A DNA stretch of 64,000 nucleotides from Scleromitrula shiraiana (lineage: Eukaryota > Ascomycota > Leotiomycetes > Helotiales > Sclerotiniaceae): contig JABELC010000011.1 of the NCBI GenBank assembly GCA_028455995.1, positions 744,001 to 808,000 on the forward strand. The letters are read 5' to 3'. Shown piece by piece: positions 12,361 through 23,924 of the stretch. The notes beneath the pieces are model-generated. The model saw only the letters and a program-made list of their open reading frames with translations, searched no databases and was not told the origin of the DNA. Positions within the stretch are counted from its first letter, which is position 1. Each line of letters begins with the position of its first letter. The position numbers and the translations under genes are program-made.

Positions 12361-13630
12361 CTTTGCTACTTTTTCTTGGCGGATATCTCGGAGTTATGAT
12401 GTATGTATGTATTTGTGTATTGGTATTAGATTCCAAGAAGAAGGAAGTATAGAAAGAACAGTAGAGATAGATATGCTTTATAAGTAGAACTGCGGGAGCG
12501 GGGTTACTCCGCCCTTGAAACTAAACTAGACCATGCATGCCTCGGTGTTAAGAGTAAGATCATCCGAATGATTTTACAGTTTACAATAAACAACAGGAGC
12601 AAGGGTGATTAGAAAAGGATCTATCTGTATTTGTCTCATTAGATCTTGTAAATAGAGTTCGGAGTATCGGATGAAGGTTTCTTGGGCAGCTACTAATAGT
12701 TGGCTGGTGACTTTGTATGGGGTATGGCTAATTAGTTTCGCTTGATCGTTCCTTATGTCGAATCGTACAACAGTAGCTTGTAGGTAGTGACACATTAGCG
12801 GACAACTTGGTGCTTTGATATCTTAGAATGCGGGGTATTTAGATACACACGGGATATATTCCGGCACTATGCTTTAGAAGCTTTGAAACACTGTTGATCA
12901 AAGGGTCTCTCCTACAATTTTCTGAACTCTCTTCACTCTCTTCACTCTCTTCAATTCCGCAATCTTTTGAGCTTTTATCTCGTTTGTGTAATATTAAACT
13001 ATAAGGACCTTCATCACCACGTTTTGTTCTGCTGCATCCACATTACTCATGATACAACTCGTGGACTTCACCATTATTACATATACGGCAACCGCATATT
13101 TACCATGCCAACTCGGTTCATGTGGAGATAACCACCAAGATGTATGCTTTTTTTCTTCGGGGTGTTTCTTATCTCCATTCCGATCCGGAAATGCGTGTTC
13201 ACTGTACGGAAACAAGACTCGGATAAATCAAATTCATCGTGGCCGTGCATATTTGTGTATGCCCCTTAGTAAGTGAATAAAAATACATTTACACGACATA
13301 CATCATTTATAATTATCATAATGAAGTCGCCGACTGTCTGTCCGAAAGGAATTGAATAGCATTGACATATCGTTGGAATTTGCGTATACAGTAGGTACTT
13401 TTAAGGTCTAGAGAAGTCTCTATGACGCAACGCAACTAAGTTGTCGGTCCTTCGGCAGGTATTTATGGTAACTAGTAAACAAGTACAATAGTATACTTGT
13501 TTTGAATTCGCCATTCCACATCATATAAAAACTCTTTATCGCTGTGAAATCATTATTTCATTTCCGTATCATATCATATCTTCTCATCCCATCGGTTTTC
13601 TCTTATGTCAATATCTATAATTACTCGAGA
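12361..13630. other. Divergent intergenic region
   Basis: It separates the starts of the minus-strand alcohol dehydrogenase and the plus-strand FMN oxidase and should hold both promoters. Short frames near 12990-13276 are open on both strands but show no family resemblance. A repeated TTCACTCTC run is at about 12930-12950. Confidence 0.55.
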
Positions 13631-15223
13631 ATGTCGCAATCAATGGATAAACAAAACCCACAGTCTGTTCATGGAGAGGAGCACCAAAGAAAATATGGTG
13701 CTTTCCAGAATGAGATCTACAGAGGTGAGCCCGAGATATATTTTTCAGTGAAGGAACGTGACTGATATAAAAATCAAGATGGAATGTTCGATCATAAACT
13801 TCCAACCGTGACCACAGACCCAAACAAGTTGGAAGAGCAAGCAAGATCCAAGTTATCATCTACCTCATATAACTATGTTGCTGGAGGAGCCGGTGAGCGA
13901 GCTACCATGGATGCAAATAGACTTGCATTCCGACAGTGGAAGCTGGTAAGTCCTGAAGAATTCATATAACTTTACAAACTCTAATCTTGCCTCCACTTCC
14001 AGGTTCCTAGGATGCTCCGTCCTACCACCCATAGAGATTTAAGAGTCAATCTTTTTGGTCAAGAATATGGTAGGTTTTTATTACAGTTCTAATAATTATA
14101 GAAGATAACCGACGTCCATCCAGAAAGTCCTATTCTTATGGCCCCAGTTGGTGTCCAACAAATATTTCACGAGGATAAAGAAACTGGTCTTTCTGAAGTC
14201 TGTGCTGAGATTGGCGTCCCATATATCCTCAGTACTGCCTCTTCATCTTCAAGTATGTATACCCGTTTTTCATTATATTCACGTGATCTCTATGTTCCAC
14301 ATTCCACGGGAAATAACTCACATCTCTCTAGTCGAAGAAGTCGCCGAGTCAAACGGTGATGGTCATCGCTGGTATCAATTATACTGGCCTCAAGATGATG
14401 ATATCACCGTTTCTCTCCTCAAAAGAGCGAAAGCAAGTGGATATAAGGTTCTAGTCGTCACCCTCGATACATGGGCCTTGGCATGGAGACCTGCAGATTT
14501 GGATGGGGGATATGTACCATTCATGAAAGGTGTAGGAGATAAGACAGGTTTCACTGGTACGTAATCCCGATTGCCCAATCACCATACTCACATGAAAATG
14601 CAGCCATAAACTAAGTATCGTTATAATTCTAACCTTCAATAGATCCCGTCTTCCGCGAGAAGTTCCAAAAGAAATTCAACACTACCCCAGAAGACGACAT
14701 GTTCAAAGCATCCCAAGAATGGGTCGGTGACATCTTCAGCGGTGCTGCTCACTCCTGGGATCAAATTCCTCTCCTCAAAGCCAACTGGGATGGACCCATC
14801 GTCCTCAAGGGAATCCAACATCCTGAAGACGCTCGTCTAGCCGCTGAATCTGGTGTCAACGGTATCATCGTTAGTAATCACGGTGGAAGACAATTGGACG
14901 GTGCAGTAGGAAGTCTCGAGATGCTACCAGAGATTGTGGAAGCCGTGGGAGATAAGTTGACCGTGCTTTTCGACAGTGGCATTCGCACTGGTACGGATGT
15001 TATCAAGGCATTGAGTTTGGGTGCCAAGGCTGTTTTAGTTGGGAGACCCGCCATTTATGGTTTGGCTGTTGGTGGTAAGGAGGGCGCAAGACAGGTTTTG
15101 AAGGGTCTGTTAGCAGATGTAGATCAAAGTATGGGATTGGCGGGTATTGTGGATATTAAGGGGTGTAATAAGTCGATGCTTAGGAGAGTGCAGTATGGCG
15201 GTGATGTTAAGGCTAATAATTAA
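13631..15223 (+). CDS. FMN-dependent 2-hydroxyacid dehydrogenase (lactate 2-monooxygenase-like)
   Basis: Six exons, 13631-13724, 13779-13945, 14003-14069, 14124-14252, 14332-14556 and 14643-15223, give 420 residues. The order of motifs is that of the FMN_dh TIM barrel: NYVAGGAGERATMDANR near the N-terminus, LMAPVG, YQLYWP, VTLDT, LKGI (Lys about 283), and SNHGGRQLDG with the catalytic His at about 307. LFDSGIRTGTDV and LVGRPAIYGL follow for phosphate binding. The enzyme should oxidise an (S)-2-hydroxyacid such as lactate to pyruvate, or to acetate plus CO2 in the monooxygenase subgroup. It is not a cytochrome b2 type because no N-terminal heme-b5 domain is present. No peroxisomal SKL end is seen (it ends KANN), so it is probably cytosolic. 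The exact substrate is inferred only from similarity in style. Confidence 0.92.
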
Positions 15224-15652
15224 GAGATACGTTTATTTGTACGATATTATTTTGGAAAACTTAATAGAATTTAATGGGTTTAAATTAATTCACCTTAATC
15301 ACATCTATTAATGAATCGCTCACCAGTTATGATGCGGTTCATTATTGTAATCATTCTCGAGTTATATTATCATTATGACTTTCATCCAGAGATTTCAGGC
15401 ATTGCAAGTTGGTATTCTGATACAGGTATAGCTTGGGGTAGGACCTTATATACATTTTAGAATTAGAAGGTAACTTAAACATGCACTTTAAGTAAACTAC
15501 CTCCACCAGTTACTGTACCTTATGAGTTCCTCCCTTCTCAATCAATTATTGTACACTCGGTTCATCATCATAACACCTCATAACGCATTCGCTCAATCAT
15601 TACACCACTTCTCAATCTATTCCCATCTCTCCCAACAACTCACATCTACAAC
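15224..15652. other. Convergent 3' region
   Basis: AT-rich spacer between the 3' ends of the FMN oxidase and the first BTB gene. No coding signal. Confidence 0.6.
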
Positions 15653-16526
15653 TCAAAACTCAAAACTTTCCCCAGTAATAGGATCCTTAAAAACATTAGT
15701 CAAATACACCCGCTCCAAATTACCATAAGCCTTCAAAAGATCCGCCGCAAACCCCTCCATCTCCTCAAACTCCCTCAAAAATTTAAAAGTCCTCCGCTTA
15801 TTCTCCTTAGGCTCTGATACCTTCACCGGACGAATATGATCCAGATAAGCATGAATGGAAGATTGAGCAAACAGTGTGCGAATAGCATGACCAGTCGGTA
15901 AATCATCCACTGCTTTCCTGACATGTTCCGGCTCCAGATTCATGTGATTTTTGAGAAATTTCTTGAGTCCTTCTAGGATGGTGGGCAGAACATCCGTCAT
16001 GAGGAACATCTCAGCCATGAGGTAGAATTCGGTGAGGAATTTGATGTGGTCGGGTCCGCTGAGGTGGGAGGAGGGACTATGAAATGTACCCATGTAGATG
16101 TATTGAATGAAGAAATCGAACGCGGTGGTTGAGCAATCGAAGGAGATTTTTTGCTCGATTCCTTCTTTGAAGGTTGGGCTGAGGGCTGCGACGAAGTAGT
16201 CGGATGCGTGGATTAGGAGACCTTTGGGAATGAGGTAGATTTTCTTGGAATTTGGGTTGGCGCCGACGAGGATGGTTACTTCTGGTCCACGGAATAAGTC
16301 GAGTTTACTGTTCGGCAATAGGTTAACATTTGAGAGTATGATGAAAGAACTTGAAGGTTAATGTTTACCCGGAGAACAGGTCTGATGACATGTCAGATAG
16401 TGGTGCTCGATCTCTCTTGATACGCTTTGGTTCGGATTCTGGTTGAAGGTTCCTGAGAGATACCTTTTTTGCTAAACCACGACCGCCAGGAGACAAGCCA
16501 TTCTTGTGAGTGGGTAGATTACTCAT
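15653..16526 (-). CDS. BTB/POZ domain protein, copy 1
   Basis: Two exons, 16526-16369 and 16307-15653, encode 270 residues. The first about 50 residues are basic and polar. A BTB/POZ fold follows at about residues 55-165: EVTILVG, then IPKGLLIHASDYF, then a [FY]-x-x-x-QYIYMGTF strand-helix typical of fungal BTB-only proteins. The C-terminal third is helical (EGFAADLLKAY) and ends KDPITGESFEF. BTB domains mediate homotypic pairing and docking to Cullin-3; no second domain (Kelch, BACK, zinc finger) is visible, so a partner-binding role is all one can say. The next gene encodes a diverged relative with the same C-terminal ending, which points to an old tandem duplication. Confidence 0.85.
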
Positions 16527-17094
16527 GGCTTGTTCGACGAGTATTTGAGTATGAAATGTTGAGAAAAGAAATGTATATATTGTGTTGTGGTTTTTTGATC
16601 GCCGAGCTTGGGGTCTTTAAGTCAAATTCTATCTAATTTTAATTTTGATCAGGGATATGACCAAATAAAAAAGATAAAGACTATTGGATGAATACGATTA
16701 GCCAGTTGAATGGTGAAGAAGGAAATATGCAATATTTTTGGATGAGTATGATTCAATTGTCTATGCAAATAGTAATATAAGGAGTCTATATTCACTGTTG
16801 ATTCATATGTCCGGAGAAGGAAAATCTCACAAGAAAAGATTGTTTACTTTATGCTCATTCGTGTGTGTTGAAAAGAAGATTTAGCTACATTTCTGCGCTC
16901 ATATATAGCTGCGTTCTTGAATTATTATTCTCAAATATCTGTCGCAACTGATCCCGTTTTATATATACTATTCGTATTTCCACCCTCTCAAGCCATGTAA
17001 AAAACCAGACACCGAACCCATTAGACTCAGATAAAACCCAACTCCCTCATACTGAAGCTACCACAAGCACCGATACTCCTCAAAAAGGTCGATA
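16527..17094. other. Spacer between tandem BTB genes
   Basis: Promoter side of BTB copy 1 and 3' side of BTB copy 2, both on the minus strand. AT-rich, no coding signal. Confidence 0.6.
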
Positions 17095-17900
17095 TCAAAC
17101 GACCTCAAACTGTATACCCGTCAATGGATCTCTGTATGAAACTTCTAATCTAACTCCATTTTGGTTCTCAATCATCTCTCTATGTTTTTTCTCATAAGTC
17201 TCCTCAGATTTCTTTGACATCATCTCGGCCGTAGCCTCAAGTAACTCCGCAGCCAATCCCTCGATGCCTTTCATCGCCTTTTCAAGATTAAACCATTGTT
17301 GTTCTGCAGATCTGATCTCGAGAACGAATTTCTTTGCACTATGAATGGCATTCTGTCTCTCAAAGTATGGTCTGAAGGATGCCTGAACCAACAAATTGCG
17401 AGCAGGATGATCATCTGTGAGCTGGAATGCAAGTTGCAGACTCCTGTACACGTTTTCTTCTGTGGCTGGGTGTGTACAATTGAGGATTTTTACCCAATGG
17501 CCACTAAGAAGTTCCTTGAATTGCGCGTGAACAGATGTCCAAAGACCGAGAAGTTCGTATTTCTCGGCAGCGATGTAGAAAGTTACCAAGGTTTGAACTT
17601 TTTGGGACCCGAGAAGGGCGGTGGGAAGTGCAATTGAATTCCTGTAGATCCATTGGAGGAGGAGTTCAAATACCTCGGGAAACTCTTCAGGTAAATTGAT
17701 TCGTGTCAATCCGCCGCCGAGAGCTCGGTCGAAGAATGTGGAGTAGTGCGAGAGGAGAGCGCTTGGGATAGAGTAGGATTTCTTGAATGGACCCACAAGT
17801 ACAGTGGCATGATGGCCAGTGTGCAAATCAAGATGACTAGATCCAAATGCATTAGCTTAATGTTGATTTTTAAGTGGATATGAACATCTTATTACCTCAT
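17095..17900 (-). CDS. BTB/POZ domain protein, copy 2
   Basis: Main exon 17836-17095, joined to a five-base first exon ATGAG at 17900-17896 through a GTAATA...TCTAG intron, gives 248 residues. The BTB fold spans about residues 10-115: ATVLVGPF, then IPSALLSHYSTFFDRAL, then LLLQWIYRN. The helical C-terminal part contains EGLAAELLEAT and ends RDPLTGIQFEVV, matching the tail of copy 1. The start is uncertain. Upstream of the tiny exon the same frame continues back to another ATG at 17972 through a protein-like sequence (beginning MSTPRSEMEK), but that stretch has a TAA at 17942-17940. Either translation begins at 17900 or a longer N-terminus was lost by a stop. No catalytic function is expected. 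Confidence 0.8.
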
Positions 17901-19026
17901 GAACTTTTCTCCTTCCTTGAGAGAAGCCAATTCCGGCTTTTACTTCTCCATCTCGGATCTTGGGGTTGACATTCCTGTGGAACTATCTGTTGAAAAGACT
18001 GACGTTGGTTTTTCTTTGTTGATTTCAAAAGTCTACAATAGCTTGGAATCTCAAAATCTCAAGGAAGAAATGTGAAATGTTGTTTTTATCAAAAAGACTT
18101 TTAGAAGGACCTTTAGGAAGACTTTATAGAAGGATATCAATGACTGATCAGTTGCTACTACCATACAACTGCAGTGGTTTTTGATTGAATATTATTAGAT
18201 GTTCCTGGTTTGCTTTAATTTCTCTATTCATCTTGATACGGTGGATTATAAGATCCTAATGCTACCTAGGTAAAAAATATACGAGGTTTTTTTGTAAGTG
18301 CATCAACATTATAGAAAAGAACAATAACAGGTAAAACGAAGTATAACATGATAAGTATTCTCAAATCAGCACCAAAAAATAATCCCAATGTTGATATACC
18401 AGATTTACAAGGTAGGACACAATAAAAACATTGAATTGGAAGCCAGTAATCAACTTAACAAACCTTGAAATTAGAGATCACAAATATCCCGAAACAAATC
18501 AGGAGAATATTCACTTGAATATTATATCACTCCACTTCATAAGTCACCAATGCAAATTGTATGTAAGATCATCGCATAGAAAGGAGACCATGTATACTAA
18601 CGAATGTCTTATTCCTTGTGAGTGCGTAAGTTTATTTGTAAGTCCAACTGTGTGTTGTAGAAGGCAGGAAAATTAATCAAGAAGTAGAGCCTTAAGTGAT
18701 ACTCCCCTACACTAAGAATAGAGAATAGGTGAATTTCCAAACTGATACGAATCTGCTCAAAACCATAGCATGGCATGGCATTGACTTGTGGCCTGACACA
18801 TAGTCTTAAGCCAAATATATGTGATGAGAATAGGTGGGTGCTCAAATACCTGGGATGGCTCGAAATCATGGAAATTAACATCCATGATGCACCCCTTAAA
18901 GTTAATGTATAAATTCCATACTTACATGTACATGGACTAATCCTACAATCTCTCGAAAATACATCAATAGATGAATCTTACTTGAACATATGTACATTTG
19001 CTACCTGGGTATCATAAAAATGCCAA
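17901..19026. other. Intergenic, mostly empty
   Basis: 17901-17972 holds the stop-interrupted extension upstream of BTB copy 2. The rest is AT-rich with no protein-like frame and ends at the 3' side of the M20 peptidase gene. Confidence 0.55.
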
Positions 19027-20215
19027 TCAATTGCTGAGTGCGTGCTCGACAAGAGTCTTATAGCCCTTTACAGCCGTCTCAAGGTCCGAGACCTTAAGGT
19101 GCTCGTGGTCTGAATGAGCAACGAGAATATCTCCTGGACCATACAAATATCTCTTATGATCTCCTTCCAGATTTGGTATATCAGTCCCATAGTTTACGGT
19201 GATAGTTTCAAAGCCTAAAATTCATCAGCACCAATCTCCCACAGCAGACTCGCGTACTAGACTTACCTTCGACATCATCATCAATGTGGACTGGACCATA
19301 CCCCAGACTAAAAGTGACTTGCAAGTCCTGACCTGTTTTCTTCACCGTATCTACAACCAACTTCTTGATGTCATGTGCCGTTCCCGCTGCAATACGAATC
19401 GCAATACTAGCCTCCGCATCCTCCGCAATAACATTCGAGGCAACACCCCCATTAATGTACCCAATATTCAACGTTGTATTTCCAAACTTCTCGCTCGATG
19501 GTAAATCCAATCTTCCCAATTCATACAAAGCAGGAATCAACATGGAATTGGCATTTCTTCCCAACTGCGGATATCCCGAGTGTCCAGCCTTTCCTTTCGC
19601 CTTGATATTCGCAGTTACAACCCCCTTATGTCCGCTTGCCAATTTCAACTCCGTAGGTTCACCGAATATAACTGTTTCCCATGAGAGTCCCAAAGCATTG
19701 GCTCTCCTCATCCCTAACCCAGCAGTTTCTTCTCCTACCACGAATAGCAGCGCCACATCGCCCTCGTGTATTTTATCCTCTGCGAGTAATTCGAAATAAG
19801 CAGTTACTTGCGCAGCCAAACTCCCTTTATCATCCACGGTTCCGCGACCCCAGATTTCATCTCCCCTTCGCTCGTATGGCCAATGTGGAGGTACGACATC
19901 GTAATGCGATGAAACCAATACTCTCGTTTGCCTCTTGTTTCCTAGATATGCGAGAATGTTATGACGAGGTTTATCCACTCCTTCTGAGATAGGTACATGT
20001 TGTGTTTCGACTGTTAGGTTGCGTTCTTTTAGGTAGGATATTAAGAAGTTTCCGGCGTCGTACTCGTTGCCTGTGATGGATTGAATTTCGACGAGCGATT
20101 TGTGAAATGAGATAAGAGATGAGGTTGAGGCTTTGTCGATAATTGGTTTCTGGAAATCAATTGCGGTGACCCATTCTAGTAATAGAATAAGAGGAGAAAG
20201 TGCAAGAAGCTTCAT
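19027..20215 (-). CDS. Secreted M20-family zinc metallopeptidase
   Basis: Two exons, 20215-19267 and 19214-19027, encode 378 residues. The ATG at 20215 is chosen because it gives a clean signal peptide (MKLLALSPLILLLEWVTAI) immediately before the mature protein; an in-frame upstream start would bury it. Zinc-site residues of the M20/carboxypeptidase G2-like fold are visible: His104 and Asp106 in SSHYDVV, Asp128 in GRGTVDDKG, Glu162-Glu163 in GEETAG, Glu186 in FGEPTEL, and a C-terminal His in VAHSDHE. A dimerisation domain occupies about residues 200-310. It should release amino acids from N-acylated or peptide substrates outside the cell or in the vacuole. Several N-glycosylation sequons agree with secretion. 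Confidence 0.92.
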
Positions 20216-21024
20216 GGTGGTGGTGGTTGGAGGTTTGTGGTTTGGATGAATTGAGCTTGGAGTACCTTGAGTACAAGCGGGGGGACCGATCACTAAGTAT
20301 TTATTAAGCACCAAATATGCGATGAGCCACAGCACAGTGGAGACACTCTTTCCATAAGTATAGTAGTCTAGTCGTTATCTTCAATCCTTCGTATCATTGA
20401 TTTCTAGATGAGTACATCTTGTGGGCTATCTTATACACTATTAGTATTGTGATAACAAAATTTCCGGGGGTTCAAAAGCTTTGGATCATTCGGATTTGCT
20501 CTTCGCTCTCATTCCCCAGGGGTTAGAAGCGACGATTAGCACCTCGTACCGAGTACCTAATGACCTACTATGTAGAAATTAAGGGCATCTAGGAATCGAT
20601 TTTGTATAAACAGTTCCTGTTGGATGCTATATTGAACGCATATAGGATGCTTTCTCCCATTTAATTATTTCATATTTGGAAGTTCCGATCAAAGTAGCTT
20701 CCTGTTCAAGTTTTTGTGCTAGAGGACTCGCCGTGCTGTCGATCGAGCAGTGTCAAGGAGTGTATGAACATGCCAGTGCTTCATAAATATACTGCATAGT
20801 ACTTGAGAATTCCATCCACTTAGGATTTCAATTTAGCTGCATTTTGGGTTCCATGCCAATCTGAATGATCATTTGTTTTCTAGACATCGAAGAGATTTCA
20901 TTGCTTAACCCCCTTCTAAAACTTTATATGGTATCTTTGAGAACAAACGCCACAACCCAACAGCCCAGCAACCACCATAACAACGACTGCACCACGACAC
21001 CGCCGATATCTATCAGTCTATCTA
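20216..21024. other. Promoter region of the M20 peptidase gene
   Basis: Lies between two minus-strand genes. AT-rich with no coding exon recognised; it should hold the peptidase promoter and the CDC43 3' UTR. Confidence 0.55.
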
Positions 21025-22600
21025 TCACACTATCTTGACTCTATCAAAAGCATCTACTAAACTTTTCGGTGGACCTTCGTTCGAGGCCATCTTCTCTTCA
21101 AAATCCGGACTATCTTCTCTAACAGAAAAACAATATCCATGCACCCAATACGTTCTAGATGGTACTAGTGCAACTCTTCTAAGCTCCTCTATATTTTTCT
21201 TCGCTTCAATACTGATACACAGCGCTGAATCGAGTTCCTTAAGACCTGGTTCCTTCATTGCAGCTAAATAGGCAAGTGCTAAATATGAATGATAGATATC
21301 TAGATATAATTTATTAGACTTAAAGACAATTGAGAAAGTCTAGCGATCTGTCTTACCTGGTGGCTCTCCTGGTGCCTTTCCAAAGCCACCGATCATATGT
21401 TGCGTTTTCTCGAATAAGAATCGTCGAGCGCCATCTTTGTCTATGAGATCCGGAAAGCCAAGCATCTAGACATAAATATTTAGTATCACTAATACAGTTG
21501 TAGTTGTACAAAACGTATGTATACTCACATCCAATGAAGCTCCAACCCAAAAAGTATAACATGTATCAACACTTTTATTGCATCTGCCATTGAAGCCCAC
21601 AAACATTGAGTCAAGGTTGGGCACAAAATGGTGATCAGATGCCGTTCTCGCATCATCTTCTTCGTCATTCTCCTCATTATCGCCGTCGCAATACGGCGTT
21701 TGTCTAAGCATAAGCCAACGAACCGTCGCAGGTAAGTTTGTTAAGCCAGGCAAAGTATTTTCGGTAATCGAGGTTTCAGGAGCTTGTGAAGAAGCTAATT
21801 TGGGGATGCGCCCAAGGAGGGACAGGGTCGCGATAGCACAATATGCATATCCAGCTAGATACAGAAGGTTAGTTCAGTTCGGTAATACATGGATGTAAAA
21901 CCAACTTACCATGTGCTTCGTGAGAAGAGCTTTCTGCTATACCTCCATCATACGTCTTGGGTGGAAATTAGCAACCATTTCCACACAAAAACAGCCCTCA
22001 ACATACCTGACCACCCCTCAAATACTCCACCAATTTTTCCACATCAATATCTTCCTCTGCGCCCTTCTCATTCGCATCATCTATCAACATCCACCGAATT
22101 GCAACAGCCACATAACAATACCTCATATCCGCGCCCCCATGTATCCTTCCATCCTCCGTAACCAACTCCCCAAAACTCCCATCCTCTCTCTGCAACCTCT
22201 TCAACCATCTCAGACACTGCTTCCTTCTAATCTCCCCCACGCCCCCCACAAACCCCAAACTTAACACGGCAAAAAACGTAGCAGCCAAATTCGCAGGATC
22301 CATATTCCTCCTCCCAAACCCCGTATCCTTATAATAAACATCTGGAAATCGATGATTAGGCGAGCCGCAGAATCCCCCCGACGGATGTTGACATTTGAGA
22401 ATCCAATCACGGATCGAATTGCGTCTAGATTCGGGAAATGTGGAGGCTCCTACATTCAGTAAGTCGAGAGCGGAGAGAATGAAGAAGCCGAGTGTCATGC
22501 GCGTGGAATCCGTGCTGGTGTAGACGGTAGGTAATAGGGAATTTAGACATCGTTGCCAATACTTGATGTGTTTGGGAATCTCTAACTTTGATTCTGCCAT
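21025..22600 (-). CDS. CDC43: Geranylgeranyltransferase type I beta subunit
   Basis: Five exons, 22600-22007, 21955-21910, 21854-21529, 21465-21357 and 21299-21025, encode 449 residues. The start KHIKYWQRCL..LP and RMTLGFFILSALDLL is typical of GGTase-I beta rather than farnesyltransferase beta. Prenyltransferase repeats follow, with GGFCGSP, YDGG and IGGFGK. Zinc ligands are Asp and Cys of VDTCYTFW and the His of DIYHSYLALA. That last motif fixes the exon 5 acceptor at 21300; an alternative acceptor further in would remove it. The enzyme attaches geranylgeranyl to CaaL proteins such as Rho1 and Cdc42 with the shared alpha subunit Ram2. An acidic insertion (NEENDEEDD) in exon 3 looks fungus-specific. 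The first 367 bp upstream are shared with ILM1 on the other strand. Confidence 0.93.
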
Positions 22601-22967
22601 TGGTTAGAAATATGTTGTGTTGTTAGAAGATAATAACTTGTATCTTCTCGTTTGAACTCCCAGCTATTTTTGAAGGGTCGAAGCTGTTCGTAGCTTCTAC
22701 ATGGGCATCCCTGCTCCACATACCGGAAGCCGGAAAATGTATAACGCCTAAGTGCATTAAGGTTGATGTTCCGAGCAGGGGTCTAGAATCATCTGAATGA
22801 CATGCATGATCTTTTTTTTTTTGAGTCCAGCCGAAAACCGACCAGCTCATTCGGTTTGGTCTGTTTCAATATCATCCTTCACTAATTTTAACTTCCATAT
22901 TATTTCCCTTTCCGTCTGAAATCCCCTCAACTACCCTTCAACCTCACCATCGACCTACCTTTTCAAT
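22601..22967. promoter_or_regulatory. Bidirectional promoter CDC43/ILM1
   Basis: A 367-bp gap separates the two divergent start codons. It includes a T-run at about 22810-22821 and a pyrimidine-rich stretch just before the ILM1 start. No further site could be assigned. Confidence 0.5.
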
Positions 22968-23699
22968 ATGGGAATAATATCAGGAGCAACAATAATAACC
23001 TCCCTCTCCCTTTTCCACGTAACCCTTGCGTTCTTCTTCCTCACAAATCCAAATGCCATCAGCGATCAGTCTCTCGTCTTCATAATTGGAGAATCAATGG
23101 GACTGGTAGGTTCACTCCCAAATCCTTAGCATTTATCAGATTTCTTTCTGCAGAGCATTTCCCACCTGCGCATTCTATACTGATATCCCTTGCGCAAATC
23201 TAGCCCTACGAGCGTTCCTTCGATAAACAATCGCCCCCTCTATCCTTCCTAGGTATCGTCTTCCTCTTCATCGGTATCACCGATTTAGTCGCTATTTCCA
23301 TGCCGGAGGAAATAGCGCAGTATCATTGGGGTTCGCAGGGTAATTATTTTTACTTTCCCCCTTTCTCGCCAAAAGACAGCACACACATACATACGCAATT
23401 GGCACAAACTTGAATAAAATACTAACAGCAATACTCAAATAGCTCCAATCCGCTTCTTCATTTCCGGCGCACTCTCCCTCTACACCTGGCTCTTTTCCTC
23501 CTCTTCACCAATGCTCACATCTCGAAATGCGTATTCGACAGGAGGGTGGGGAGAAGGACTTAAGAATCGGGTGGTGTTTACATGGGCTTTTGTGGAGATG
23601 GTTACGTGGTTTTGGGTTTTTGTTACGTTGAGGGAGGAAAGGAGGGAATTGGCTAATAAGATTGCGCAGAGAAAGGCGGCCGAGGAAAATATGTTGTGA
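22968..23699 (+). CDS. ILM1: Ilm1-family membrane protein (mitochondrial DNA maintenance)
   Basis: Three exons, 22968-23105, 23204-23339 and 23443-23699, give 176 residues. Four hydrophobic segments are visible: TIITSLSLFHVTLAFFFL (about 8-25), PLSFLGIVFLFIGITDLVAI (about 57-77), FFISGALSLYTWLF (about 95-108) and VVFTWAFVEMVTWFWVFV (about 136-153). The protein ends in a charged KKxx-less tail (LREERRELANKIAQRKAAEE). This matches the small fungal family named for yeast Ilm1, whose loss raises mitochondrial DNA loss; the yeast protein is reported at the ER. The biochemical role is unknown. Its 3' end converges on MDM20, 225 bp away. Recognition is by overall pattern, so the family call is good but not certain. 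Confidence 0.8.
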
Positions 23700-23924
23700 G
23701 GTTATTTTATGGGGTTGGCTATTTAGGTGCTAGGATTTATATCAAATATAAAGTGAACGATAATATGGGCCTAGCCACATTGGTTTTTGAGCATAATGGG
23801 CCTATGTATGAGGATATGTTATGTTGGGATTTCTGGCTATGCTCATTTATATGGAGGTCTAGTAAGGTATGTTATAGTGACTTCTATCCTATATACTCCT
23901 TCCGAACCCATGGAAACCCCCATT

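Noticed and set aside
12990..13276. Opposing short frames in the ADH/FMN oxidase gap
   Set aside because: Open on both strands, no family resemblance, and located where both promoters must lie.
1466..15223. Secondary-metabolite gene cluster
   Set aside because: No polyketide synthase, NRPS, terpene cyclase, P450, pathway transcription factor or transporter is present, so the metabolic genes alone do not justify the call.
19365..19799. 144-codon plus-strand frame
   Set aside because: It is antisense to the M20 peptidase coding sequence, which has intact metal ligands and a signal peptide.
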